From: Dehalococcoidia bacterium
GTDB taxonomy: Bacteria; Chloroflexota; Dehalococcoidia; SZUA-161
Reading direction: 5' to 3'
Length of the DNA stretch: 64,000 bases
NCBI GenBank assembly: GCA_014874385.1
Contig: JACWAE010000075.1
Location: 1-64,000, forward strand
Shown here one piece after another: positions 17,957 to 25,213 of this stretch (position 1 is the stretch's first letter; each line of letters starts with the position of its first letter). The position numbers and the translations under genes are program-made. Below the pieces are notes generated by a model. That model did not search any database. It was given only the letters and a program-made list of their open reading frames with translations, and had not been told where the DNA came from.

Positions 17957-18418
17957 TTATCGCTTACCAAGACGGCTGGCATAAGTTCTTATAGCTTCTT
18001 CTTGTTCTTTCGTTTCAATAGAACCTGGCCTCTTGGCTCTCACTTCGCTAATAGCTTCTTCCGAACTTAGGCATGAACTAACCAAGTAGCATGCTAAGAT
18101 GGTTCCAGTTCTTCCCAAACCTGCTCCACAGGAGATGCCGACAGGTTTTCCCTCGGCGAGCGATTTCGTAATGAAGATAATCATTCTATCGATCTGAGCT
18201 TTATCTGGAGCAGTGAAATCAGATACAGGCTCGTGGCAATCGGTAATGCCTAGGCGTTCTATTTGAATATGGTTTACCTTAGCCTTATTCTTTTCAGCCA
18301 TCCGCACTAACGCAAGAATGCCTTGACTTTTAAGCCACGTTATATCTTGTTCAGAAGCCGGAGCCTGATGCCCCGCCAATTTACCCTCAATTACCCAGCT
18401 AAAGTTCAATTTATTCAC
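17957..18418 (-). CDS. DUSP23-like dual-specificity protein phosphatase
   Basis: The 153-residue protein resembles the small atypical DUSP23 type over its whole length: NFSWVIEGKLAG at residues 4-15, the general-acid region around TDCHEP, the PTP loop SCGAGLGRTG near residue 96 (C-x5-R), ACYLV after it, and RPGSIET near residue 130. In DUSP23 the loop is normally HC; here the His before the Cys is Ser. It would hydrolyse phosphotyrosine, phosphoserine or a small phosphorylated molecule. It is the last gene of a three-gene minus-strand cassette, 55 bases after the HD gene. Confidence 0.9.
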   Translation of the reverse strand: MNKLNFSWVIEGKLAGHQAPASEQDITWLKSQGILALVRMAEKNKAKVNHIQIERLGITDCHEPVSDFTAPDKAQIDRMIIFITKSLAEGKPVGISCGAGLGRTGTILACYLVSSCLSSEEAISEVRAKRPGSIETKEQEEAIRTYASRLGKR

Positions 18419-18473
18419 GTGTATTATTCTCTTTCAAATTATCTTAGGACCAAACCGCATTAACTTTATTAAC

Positions 18474-19070
18474 CTATTTAAATTTTATCTCGCGGCTGAA
18501 AACTTGGACAAAAAGGTCAGATTTTTTGTATGCGCGACGAATTTCTTCATCGGTAGGACTCGAGGCAATAACTTTACACACTACCTCATTTTTTCGAACA
18601 GTAAGTGTGGCATCTCTAACTCTTTGATCCAGTTCGTAGTCCAAGGCGTCAGCTATCCTTAAAATACCTGCCAGCCTCTTGGTCACTTCTGTTTTTTGAG
18701 GGATAGCTGTATGGTTCCATTTATCTCCTGTATGAAAAAGTGCGCAGTATTGTATGATGATGGCTTCCTCTTCATTCAGGGGGCCCCCTTTCAGTTCCTC
18801 TTTTAATGTTAAAAAGCTGCACATATTATGTTCGAACTTACCATACCCAACTGCCTTTGGGTTTCGCCCGATGTCATGTGGTAAAGCTATAGCCTTAGCA
18901 AGAAGCAAGTCTGCCTCTTTCTCATCCACTAGCTTTAGCTTGGTGAACTGCTGTAATATTCTCTGCGTTAGCTGGGCTACCTTATCTGCATGCTCTTTAT
19001 TCCAGCCATTGTTCCCGTAATTATACTTTTCAGCAATTCGAGTGACATGTTCAAGTTGTTCCGGAGTCAT
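18474..19070 (-). CDS. HD-domain hydrolase similar to the Ppx/GppA C-terminal domain
   Basis: The 198-residue protein has an HD pair in IALPHDIGRNP near residue 69, a FEHN segment near residue 84, CALFHTGD near residue 110 and the downstream Asp in LRIADALDYEL. The final third (VCKVIASSPTDEEIRRAYKKSDLF) resembles the tail of exopolyphosphatase/guanosine pentaphosphatase HD domains. It lacks the Ppx catalytic ASKHA domain, so it is a stand-alone HD phosphohydrolase. It lies 18 bases after the unknown gene and before the phosphatase gene. Polyphosphate or nucleotide-type substrates are a guess from fold similarity. Confidence 0.8.
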   Translation of the reverse strand: MTPEQLEHVTRIAEKYNYGNNGWNKEHADKVAQLTQRILQQFTKLKLVDEKEADLLLAKAIALPHDIGRNPKAVGYGKFEHNMCSFLTLKEELKGGPLNEEEAIIIQYCALFHTGDKWNHTAIPQKTEVTKRLAGILRIADALDYELDQRVRDATLTVRKNEVVCKVIASSPTDEEIRRAYKKSDLFVQVFSREIKFK

Positions 19071-19088
19071 TGCTACCTCCCCCTTATT

Positions 19089-19544
19089 TTATGAGTCGAG
19101 TAGTGGTTCTATTTCTTCAAACCATATCCCGGCAAGTTCTCCCCATCTTTCCACATAGTTGAACTGGGTATTAATCTCTAAGAAAAAAGGAGCCGCATTT
19201 TTTGCTTCAATTTTGTTTAATTTCAATAGCGACATGTCTGGTGTGACACCTTCTTGCCAGCAATTCCGTAGTAACTTGATAGCCTTATCAGCCTTATCGC
19301 CAAGTCGTTCCTTCACTGCTGGGACTATCAGGTCTCTTATTATGCTCTCTATGCCGTGTCTCGCCAGCAAATCATTGGTCACATTTGAATATGAACCTTT
19401 ATATCTTTGCCCCTCTGCATTTCTATAACCTTTTTTATCTAACCATTCATAATTCTCCCCTTGATTACCAGGGCCCAGTCCCCAGATAAATCGACTAGAG
19501 TTCCTCAAATACCTTTCCAGCTTTGAGCCTTGTTTAGCGTCCAT
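19089..19544 (-). CDS. Unknown 151-residue protein, first gene of the phosphatase cassette
   Basis: I do not recognise this protein. It begins MDAKQGSKLERYLRNSS, contains the Trp/Gly-rich segment FIWGLGPGNQGENYEWLDKKG, a central Lys/Leu helical stretch, and ends in the acidic WFEEIEPLLDS. No signal peptide or membrane segment is visible. The ATG has a GGGGG purine run upstream and a strong promoter about 60-85 bases before it. Its position suggests that it works with the HD hydrolase and the phosphatase. Confidence 0.75.
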   Translation of the reverse strand: MDAKQGSKLERYLRNSSRFIWGLGPGNQGENYEWLDKKGYRNAEGQRYKGSYSNVTNDLLARHGIESIIRDLIVPAVKERLGDKADKAIKLLRNCWQEGVTPDMSLLKLNKIEAKNAAPFFLEINTQFNYVERWGELAGIWFEEIEPLLDS

Positions 19545-19601
19545 ATTAACCCCCTAATTGAAATCTTACGATTCGCTAGATTGTACGTACTACCTGCATA
19601 T

Positions 19602-19630
19602 TATATACCATATTTAAACAATATTGTCAA
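19602..19630 (-). promoter_or_regulatory. Strong sigma-70-type promoter of the phosphatase cassette
   Basis: On the minus strand TTGACA (19625-19630) is followed after 17 bases by TATATA (19602-19607), with TATAAT two bases further along. The surrounding sequence is very AT-rich. It precedes the unknown 151-residue gene. Confidence 0.7.
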
Positions 19631-19749
19631 GTCATTTCTAAATGTTATATTCTAATATGATATTTAATGATGTGATGGCTAAGTAGACTGAGGCTAATTG
19701 AAATGATGATTTGTCTAAAGCTGTTGATGTCCAAGTTGATATAGTCAGC

Positions 19750-20040
19750 TTATCCTTCGCTGAGACTAAGGCAGAAATCTATGAATTTAGGCGGGATTCT
19801 AGAGGATTCCAACTCATATCTGGTCACATTACCTCTATCTAGCCCCCACTTTATTAAAAAGGAAATCGTCGCTTCATATATCTTTCCCCACCAATCTAGC
19901 GGTGGCCTATTCCAGTCCTTCTGGTATCTCTGGATATATTGTTCCCTTTTGTAAAGGGGACTAGGGGCATTTAACCTGTCATGAATACGGCAATCTTTGC
20001 TAAAGGGCCAAGGGTTGATAAGAGCATTTGTAAACGCTCC
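19750..20040 (-). pseudogene. Possible remnant of a minus-strand gene (C-terminal part)
   Basis: A minus-strand frame ending at 19750 reads like a genuine protein tail, for instance REQYIQRYQKDWNRPP and LDWWGKIYEATISFLIKWG, rich in Trp, Tyr and Lys, with a normal stop. Toward its N-terminus it runs into the region before and over the transglutaminase gene, where the translation loses protein character. No start with a binding site is seen. I read it as a truncated gene; family unknown. Confidence 0.35.
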
Positions 20041-20089
20041 TATCAAAGGCGCTTTGGCATTTCTTGCAACTCCGGCTAAAATAGACCTC

Positions 20090-20743
20090 ATGAAGACCTC
20101 CAGTTTGGAAGAATATCTGCAGCCCAGTGAGCTCTGCGACTTCGACCGCAGCCCTGAAATCAAGGCGAAAGCCAGAGAGCTGACCGAGAGCTGCCGCACC
20201 GCAAGGCAGAAGTTCCAGCATCTCTTTGGTCTCGTCAAAGAGCTGCCTTATGGCCTCGAGGACTGGGACGTGGCAGCCTCGGAGACGCTGGCCAAAGGCT
20301 GGGGGATGTGCTCAGGCAAGAGCAACCTTTTAGTAGCACTGCTCCGGTCTCTGGGCATCCCCGCGAGATATCGCATATACCGCATAAGGGCTGAGGTGAA
20401 CCTCTGGATAGAAGTTACCGAAGAGCGTGCCCTGTCGCAGCGTTTGGGTGCTGCCCCCAGCGAGCAGGACCACGTTGACTGTCAGGTCTGGCTCGGTAAA
20501 TGGCATCCCTGCGACCCCGCGCGGGACACGCCTCTGGAGCGCGGGATGGCAGCGCTGGGTTTGCCACTGAAGCGTGAAATTATTCCCGATGCATCAGGCC
20601 GCATTCATCACACCATCCTTGCTAATTTCGACAATTGGGCAAAACAGAGACAAAACAGGAGGATGGTCCGACAAGATAGAGTGGAGACCTTTGCCAGAGT
20701 CAATGAGCAGTTCTCGCGGATAAGAGCCTTGGGTCAAAGCTGA
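20090..20743 (+). CDS. Transglutaminase-like (papain-fold) domain protein
   Basis: The 217-residue protein contains AKGWGMCSGKSNLLVALLRSLGIPARYR (residues about 66-93 from the chosen start), the Cys-bearing core of bacterial transglutaminase-like domains; a later segment VDCQVWLGKWHPCDPA would supply the His/Asp side in this fold, though the expected His is displaced. The frame stays open upstream to 19997, but protein character begins with MKTSSLEEYLQ at 20090. It is followed by a G-rich repeat. Such proteins are proteases or peptide N-glycanase-like; function unknown here. Confidence 0.78.
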   Translation: MKTSSLEEYLQPSELCDFDRSPEIKAKARELTESCRTARQKFQHLFGLVKELPYGLEDWDVAASETLAKGWGMCSGKSNLLVALLRSLGIPARYRIYRIRAEVNLWIEVTEERALSQRLGAAPSEQDHVDCQVWLGKWHPCDPARDTPLERGMAALGLPLKREIIPDASGRIHHTILANFDNWAKQRQNRRMVRQDRVETFARVNEQFSRIRALGQS

Positions 20744-20778
20744 GCCAATTTCTGGCAAATGAGAGACTGTTTACCAAT

Positions 20779-20870
20779 GGGGGAGTGCAGAGGGGGATTC
20801 TCCCCCTCTGCCGGGGGTTTGGGGGTGTCCCCCAAATTTCCCATTCCCCCAAGACTGGGGGCTAGGGGGT
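20779..20870. repeat. G-run/C-run dispersed repeat, copy 1
   Basis: The block GTGCAGAGGGGG, CCCCCTCTGCC, GGGGGTGTCCCCC and CCCCCAAGACTGGGGG consists of three nested inverted repeats. A second copy lies at 27471-27545 in the same order, with substitutions in the loops. Confidence 0.8.
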
Positions 20871-20920
20871 TGAAAAATGATTGCCACAGAGCATTTTCAA
20901 GGTTAATATAGTAAACTGCA

Positions 20921-21487
20921 ATGCATCAGAATAAAAATCCCCTCCTCGTGATTGTGGGTATGGCCGGTGCGGGAAAGTCCTCGGCAGCGCGCCATCTCGA
21001 AAAAAAAGGCTGGCACGTGATACGCTTCGGGGCATTAACCATGCAGGAACTGGAAAAAAGAGGCCTACCCATCAACGAAGCGAACGAAAAGGCTGTCCGC
21101 GAGGAGTTGAGGGCAACGCATGGTATGGATGCCTATGCCAGGCTGTTGCTTCCCCAGATATTAGAAAGTCTCTCGGTCAGGCCCACAGTCATCGATGGAC
21201 TCTATTCCTGGGCCGAGTATAAGTTTCTGAGAGGCCATTTCCGAGAGCAAATGAAGCTTGTCGCCATATGCACGACGCGCTCTGTACGTTATGCCCGGTT
21301 ATCTCGGAGGCGTGATCGCCCCTTATCCATCGCAGAAGCCGAACAGCGGGACTATGCCGAGATCGAGAACGTGGAAAAAGGCGGGCCCATCGCCATAGCG
21401 GACCACACCATAGTCAACGACGGCACCGAAAAAGAGCTATTCCAGGCCGTGGACAAACTCCTGTCCACCCTGTACACAGCCTCATGA
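20921..21487 (+). CDS. P-loop nucleotide kinase of the UPF0200/dephospho-CoA-kinase-like type
   Basis: The 188-residue protein opens with LLVIVGMAGAGKSSAARHLEKKGW, a Walker A loop (GMAGAGKSS) at residues 13-21. The following FGALTMQELEKRGLPINEANEKAVREELRATHGMDAYA matches the layout of the UPF0200 family best known from archaea, and RLSRRRDRP near residue 127 would be the lid arginines. It most likely phosphorylates a nucleotide or small metabolite. It stands alone between repeat blocks. Substrate not known. Confidence 0.82.
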   Translation: MHQNKNPLLVIVGMAGAGKSSAARHLEKKGWHVIRFGALTMQELEKRGLPINEANEKAVREELRATHGMDAYARLLLPQILESLSVRPTVIDGLYSWAEYKFLRGHFREQMKLVAICTTRSVRYARLSRRRDRPLSIAEAEQRDYAEIENVEKGGPIAIADHTIVNDGTEKELFQAVDKLLSTLYTAS

Positions 21488-21521
21488 AACTGCTAACAAT
21501 AATTACTTAGGAACTTAGGTG

Positions 21522-21603
21522 CCGTTCGTGGTGAGCCTGTCGAACCATGAACGGCCCTTCGACAAGCCTGTCCTGAGCTAGCCGAAGGGCTCAGGGCGAA
21601 CGG
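21522..21603. repeat. GTTCGCCCTGAG-family dispersed repeat, compound copy
   Basis: Two interleaved hairpins: CCGTTCGTGGTGAGCCTGTC followed by GAACCATGAACGG, then CCCTTCGACAAGCCTGTCC through GCCGAAGGG and CTCAGGGCGAACGG. Same family as 5205-5282 but with arms swapped. Confidence 0.85.
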
Positions 21604-21650
21604 TTAAAATTGTGCTTCTCCACTTTTTAACGGGGGATGAAGAAGAGTTC

Positions 21651-21720
21651 GTAGGGGCGAAGCTACCCATCCCCATCATAGTGGGGTCATCTACGCTTCA
21701 TTTTTGCTACAGGCTGCTGT
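21651..21720. repeat. GTAGGGGC palindrome family, half-copy with hairpins
   Basis: The stretch starts with GTAGGGGCGAAGC and later reads GCTTC and GCTAC in reverse sense, enclosing the small hairpin ACCCATCCCCATC/GTGGGGT. It is a diverged member of the palindrome family, just after the end of the minus-strand regulator gene. Confidence 0.5.
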
Positions 21721-22146
21721 CTACTTTATCCCCAGCTTCTTAAGGGTCTTCTTCCACCACGGCTCCCGGCGAGTGGCGAGCAGCATCACCTGGCTCTCCA
21801 GCTCACGTATCCTCTCCTGGGCAGCCCCGAGCTGGCCTGCAAGCTGGAGGTTCGTCTTCTGCAGGTCGTTGATGAGGTCTACAGCCCAATTGGTGCCGCT
21901 GTCAGCCTGAGAAGCATTGTCCGCAGCAGGTTCACCTTCCAGCGTGGCCTTATCTTCGCCAGAGGTATCCAGGGTTTCCACCTTTATGCTCGGCAGGTCG
22001 AGGATGCGGTACTCCTCGCCGAACTTACCCTGGACAAGCACGTGGGGAATTTTGCCGTCCTTGATATGACGGCGTATGGTTTTGGGGGATACTCCGAGGG
22101 TCTTAGCAGCCTGCGCAATGGTAACACCCTGCTCAGGTATATCCAT
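21721..22146 (-). CDS. Helix-turn-helix DNA-binding protein with C-terminal coiled coil
   Basis: From the ATG at 22146 the product has 141 residues. Residues 8-50 form a MerR/excisionase-like HTH (TIAQAAKTLGVSPKTIRRHI followed by the wing region GKIPHVLVQGKFGEEYRI). After an acidic linker, residues 90-125 (INDLQKTNLQLAGQLGAAQERIRELESQ) form a coiled coil, and the tail is basic (WWKKTLKKLGIK). The reading frame is open further upstream to 22383, but that part overlaps the divergent metallo-hydrolase gene and lacks protein character. It may regulate that neighbour. Confidence 0.85.
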   Translation of the reverse strand: MDIPEQGVTIAQAAKTLGVSPKTIRRHIKDGKIPHVLVQGKFGEEYRILDLPSIKVETLDTSGEDKATLEGEPAADNASQADSGTNWAVDLINDLQKTNLQLAGQLGAAQERIRELESQVMLLATRREPWWKKTLKKLGIK

Positions 22147-22284
22147 GCGCCATAGGCTATACCCAACATGGGCTTTCGTCAAGGGGTTTGTAGAACAAAT
22201 TTCACAAAAATTCGCCTTTTTGCCACATTTGGCTAAAACTGGTACCAGAAACCAGCTTGACAAAAGCATGAGGTCGAAATATAA

Positions 22285-23124
22285 ATGGATAGTATGATCC
22301 AGATTAGTCAGTTCGGAGAAATCACGCAGTTCAAGATGGGACGCGAATCCCAGGGGCAGGCGCCCTGGGGACCTCCGGGGCAAGTGCTCTACTGGACCGC
22401 AGCATATCTTATAGACGGGCTACTCATAGACACAGGCTGCCCCCATACCGCAGAGGAGTTTGTGCGTTCCCTGGAAGGCTGCTCTATCAAGATTGTTGTG
22501 AATACCCACTATCATGAAGACCACATTGGCGCTAATTACCTTCTGCAGCAGAAATTCGGCCTCAAGATACTGGCTTCCCCTGAATCTATCCCTCTCATCA
22601 ACGGGGTCTACAAACTGTACCCGTATCAGGAGTTGGTCTGGGGCTATCCTGTGCCCACTAAAGTCGAACTCCTGCCTGATAAAATTGAGACTGAGCATTT
22701 CCACTTCGATGTAGTTCCCACGCCCGGTCACTGCAAGGGTCATGTCGCATTGGTGGAGCCTGCCCGGGGCTGGTGTTTTTCCGGAGACCTTTACCTTTCT
22801 CGAGAGCCCAAGGCAATCCGCCCGGAGGAGGATATAGCTGAGATCGCAAGGTCTATGCAGAAACTGGTAAATCTCAAGACCGACCAGCTTGTTCTATTCA
22901 CCTCTCTGGGCAATGTGGTTCAGGATGGGCGCGAAGCTCTGCAATCATGCATAGCGTACTTGAAAGACTTGTCCCTGAGAGCAAAACAGCTCGAGAAACA
23001 AGGGCTTTCAGCAGGCGCCATTAGGGACAAGCTTTTCGGTAGGGAAACGGTTCTCGCCGGGCTTACCGAAGGACAGCTCTCTGCGGAGAACATGATTCGA
23101 GCTGCCCTGCGTGCCCAGATATGA
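22285..23124 (+). CDS. Metallo-beta-lactamase-fold hydrolase
   Basis: The 279-residue protein carries NTHYHEDHIGAN (HxHxDH) near residue 73 and TPGHCKGHVALV near residue 146, the zinc ligands of the MBL fold, and later FSGDLY for the bridging Asp. Members hydrolyse thioesters, lactones or phosphodiesters; the specific substrate is unknown. It starts 138 bases from the divergently placed HTH gene. GAGGT ten bases before the ATG serves as binding site; an ATG three codons later is an alternative. A terminator follows at 23132. Confidence 0.9.
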   Translation: MDSMIQISQFGEITQFKMGRESQGQAPWGPPGQVLYWTAAYLIDGLLIDTGCPHTAEEFVRSLEGCSIKIVVNTHYHEDHIGANYLLQQKFGLKILASPESIPLINGVYKLYPYQELVWGYPVPTKVELLPDKIETEHFHFDVVPTPGHCKGHVALVEPARGWCFSGDLYLSREPKAIRPEEDIAEIARSMQKLVNLKTDQLVLFTSLGNVVQDGREALQSCIAYLKDLSLRAKQLEKQGLSAGAIRDKLFGRETVLAGLTEGQLSAENMIRAALRAQI

Positions 23125-23131
23125 GGTTCAC

Positions 23132-23158
23132 ACCTGCCCTGGGATGTGCAGGTTTTTT
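23132..23158 (+). terminator. Intrinsic terminator after the MBL-fold gene
   Basis: ACCTGC at 23132-23137 pairs with GCAGGT at 23148-23153 over a 10-base loop and runs into six T residues. It ends the + strand unit exactly where the convergent patatin gene stops. Confidence 0.65.
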
Positions 23159-24045
23159 CAAATGAGACTGTGCTGTCTCAGATAATCCAACCCTAACTCC
23201 CTGCCTTTGGCAATCATATCGGCTGTATGCCCGAAATCCCAGATTCTGACATTCTCAAAAGCTTCAATGTAGATATGATGGATAGCGTCCTTGGGCAGTT
23301 TGCTTGACCAACTATACTCGTCAACCAACTGATGGCTAATTACGGCATCTATCGTCTGTCCGACAACACGCAGCATACCTCTGGGGGCTCGCTTGGCGAA
23401 CTGGAGAGGTCCTATATCAATGGCATAGAGTTCCGTAGCGCCCGCATCTACAGCCACTCTCATCGGCAAGTCGCTGACCACGCCGCCATCCACATATTGA
23501 CGGCCTTCGTATTTCCAGGGGACAAGAAGAATGGGCAGTGCGGCGCTCGCCATGATGGCATCGAGAATTGACTCGGAACGGTCTATGCCGAAGACATACA
23601 GTTCGCCACTACTGAGGTCAACTGCCGTTATGTAGAGTTCAACGGCTTTTATATCGGAGAACTGGCGTATGTCCTGAGGGAAAAATGACTCCAGCAGCCC
23701 TTCTAATTTTTTGCTATCGTAGAGACTGCTCTTACCGGTAATCAGCCGCCACATAGCCGATATGTAGTCTCTACGCACAACGACTCTCTCTGAAGCCTCG
23801 CGCCATATCTTCTCCAGATGGCGCGCTCCTTCCAGAGTGGGATTGACGGCAAGAAACGCAGCGTTTATAGCTCCTACAGAGGTTCCGACCAGAATTTGAG
23901 GTCGAATATCGTGCTCCATGAGGGCCAACAGGACTCCAACCTCCAGGGCACCACGGTTCGCCCCGCCGCTGAGCACAAAGGCAACTTTTTTAACCGGTTT
24001 GTCCTTCTCAGGAGTGCTATGCTCCCGCCCGCTTTCAGCTTCCAT
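23158..24045 (-). CDS. Patatin-like phospholipase
   Basis: The 295-residue protein has the oxyanion loop FVLSGGANRGALEVGVL near residue 23, the nucleophile elbow GTSVG near residue 58 (GxSxG), and the catalytic Asp in the DGG motif YVDGGVVSDLP near residue 190, i.e. the Ser-Asp dyad of patatins. A polar N-terminus (about 18 residues) precedes it, without signal peptide. Bacterial members act as cytosolic or membrane-associated acyl hydrolases. Its gene is convergent to the MBL-fold gene. Length fits the RssA-like group. Confidence 0.93.
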   Translation of the reverse strand: MEAESGREHSTPEKDKPVKKVAFVLSGGANRGALEVGVLLALMEHDIRPQILVGTSVGAINAAFLAVNPTLEGARHLEKIWREASERVVVRRDYISAMWRLITGKSSLYDSKKLEGLLESFFPQDIRQFSDIKAVELYITAVDLSSGELYVFGIDRSESILDAIMASAALPILLVPWKYEGRQYVDGGVVSDLPMRVAVDAGATELYAIDIGPLQFAKRAPRGMLRVVGQTIDAVISHQLVDEYSWSSKLPKDAIHHIYIEAFENVRIWDFGHTADMIAKGRELGLDYLRQHSLI

Positions 24046-24145
24046 CCCAAGAATCCGCCACCGCCAAGCAGGATAACAGACGACTGCAAACGTGTCAACG
24101 CGAGTGTAGGGATGGTTCGCGAACCCCCTATCGCGGGATTATCGA

Positions 24146-24424
24146 CTAATATGTCCCCGGCGCGGGCTTTTCACCTGGATGCAACCTGCGCCATTTTGCC
24201 AGCAGTTGCTTCTTCGTCTCACGATGTGCCGGGTCGGGCACGCAGGCATCTGCGGGGCATATCTCAGCACAATGAGGCCTCTCGTAGACTCCCACGCACT
24301 CGGTGCACCGGTTTGGATCAATAGAGTGCGCAGTGCCGATAGCTTTGTTGGGGCATTCTGGACGGCAGTCTCCACACAGCCAGGGGACTGTAGCGCACTT
24401 TTCAGTGATGATTTTGTAGGCTAT
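24146..24424 (-). CDS. Ferredoxin-like 4Fe-4S protein with no normal start codon
   Basis: The frame reads AYKIITEKCATVPWLCGDC, RPECPNKAIGTAHSI, then DPNRCTECVGVYERPHC and AEICPADACVPDP: a dicluster ferredoxin with variable first motif. A typical ferredoxin would begin Met-Ala-Tyr-Lys-Ile; here that Met codon is ATA (24422-24424), with GAGGAAG and AAGG purines upstream at the right distance. The frame stays open another 28 codons upstream without ATG, GTG or TTG; only a CTG at 24490 exists, and an ATG at 24515 lies one base out of frame. It may be a pseudogene, use a rare start, or hold a frameshift. Cysteine content argues that it encodes or encoded a real ferredoxin. Confidence 0.65.
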   Translation of the reverse strand: MAYKIITEKCATVPWLCGDCRPECPNKAIGTAHSIDPNRCTECVGVYERPHCAEICPADACVPDPAHRETKKQLLAKWRRLHPGEKPAPGTY

Positions 24425-24588
24425 CGCCTTAGCTTCCTCTCGAGTCTCATCTTTACGATTGTCACATTTCCAGTTTGGAATGTCAATCAGGAAGCTGGGG
24501 GCTGAATTTCACCATGTTTAGTCAGGGGTCAGGACATGATGCACATTGTAGATGAGGAGGCAATTCGTTTGTCTCAATAAAACAAACA

Positions 24589-24629
24589 GACCGTGGCATC
24601 GCCTTTCGAAGCCGTCACGGTCTTTTTTC
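24589..24629 (+). terminator. Intrinsic terminator hairpin
   Basis: GACCGTG (24589-24595) pairs with CACGGTC (24616-24622), followed by a run of T. The flanks ACAAACAGA and TCTGTTTGT extend the symmetry. No gene of confident identity lies just upstream on this strand (a 14-codon frame ends before it), so it may end an unannotated small RNA or stop readthrough into the small minus-strand gene. Confidence 0.6.
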
Positions 24630-24664
24630 TGTTTGTGAGGAGTACAAATACAAACTAAAAGAAA

Positions 24665-24856
24665 TTAAGCAATAAGGTAGGGTCGCAGCATCGCTAGTTC
24701 TGCCGCCATCTCCCTTTCATCGTCCACTATGACCTTAAGTCTTCGCCCGGAGGGCAGCATATAGATGTACTTCTTCACCGCGCCTATCACCGGGATTTCG
24801 CTAGGACGGTCGTTTTCAGCTAGCTCCTTCTCAGCACCTGCAGTTGTAGTTTCCAT
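24665..24856 (-). CDS. Small hypothetical protein of 63 residues
   Basis: The ATG is preceded at ten bases by a clear GAGGAGG. The product starts with a Thr/Glu-rich tail, then VIGAVKKYIYMLPSGRRLKVIVDDEREMAAELAM, a mixed strand-helix segment. No known domain was recognised and no membrane segment is present. The strong binding site and codon pattern support translation. Nothing in the neighbourhood suggests a role. Confidence 0.7.
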   Translation of the reverse strand: METTTAGAEKELAENDRPSEIPVIGAVKKYIYMLPSGRRLKVIVDDEREMAAELAMLRPYLIA

Positions 24857-25005
24857 GGAACTGTACCTCCTCAGCTACCATTGTGTCCGATAGGAAAGGA
24901 GCTAACAATCCCTCTCAGGTACTTTTTTTGCTATACTTTAGTCAGACCAGCCCAAATACTGTTGGAGCATCAAAGTTGAGGTCAAAAACGGGGAAAATAA
25001 GAGGG

Positions 25006-25213
25006 TTACCGTGAGACACGAGACAGAAGAGAACGACCCTTTTTCGATCTCCTGACGCCTATGCCAGAGACATTGTCTGCCAGATACCATTCGAGGTCCT
25101 TGATTTTAGCTCTGGCCTCCGATGTAACCTGTTTACGGGGTATGGCCTCTCTTCCCTGTTACCATATGCGCGAGGGCTATCCATCCTCTAACCAGCCTGA
25201 GCAGCCTGTTCAC
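25006..25213 (-). pseudogene. Frameshifted small gene of unknown family
   Basis: A GTG at 25213 with AAGGAGG just upstream opens NRLLRLVRGWIALAHMVTG and then runs into a stop, while the next frame continues as REAIPRKQVTSEARAKIK and DLEWYLADNVSGIGVRRSKKG to a stop at 25006. The two pieces join smoothly if one base is gained or lost near 25150. The protein, if intact, would have about 69 residues. Coding character is also faint further upstream to 25480, so the whole 0.5 kb may be a decaying gene region. Confidence 0.4.

Noticed and set aside
20040..20238. N-terminal part of the minus-strand frame 19750-20238
   Set aside because: This part lies opposite the transglutaminase-like gene and lacks protein character; only the C-terminal part is retained as a possible remnant.
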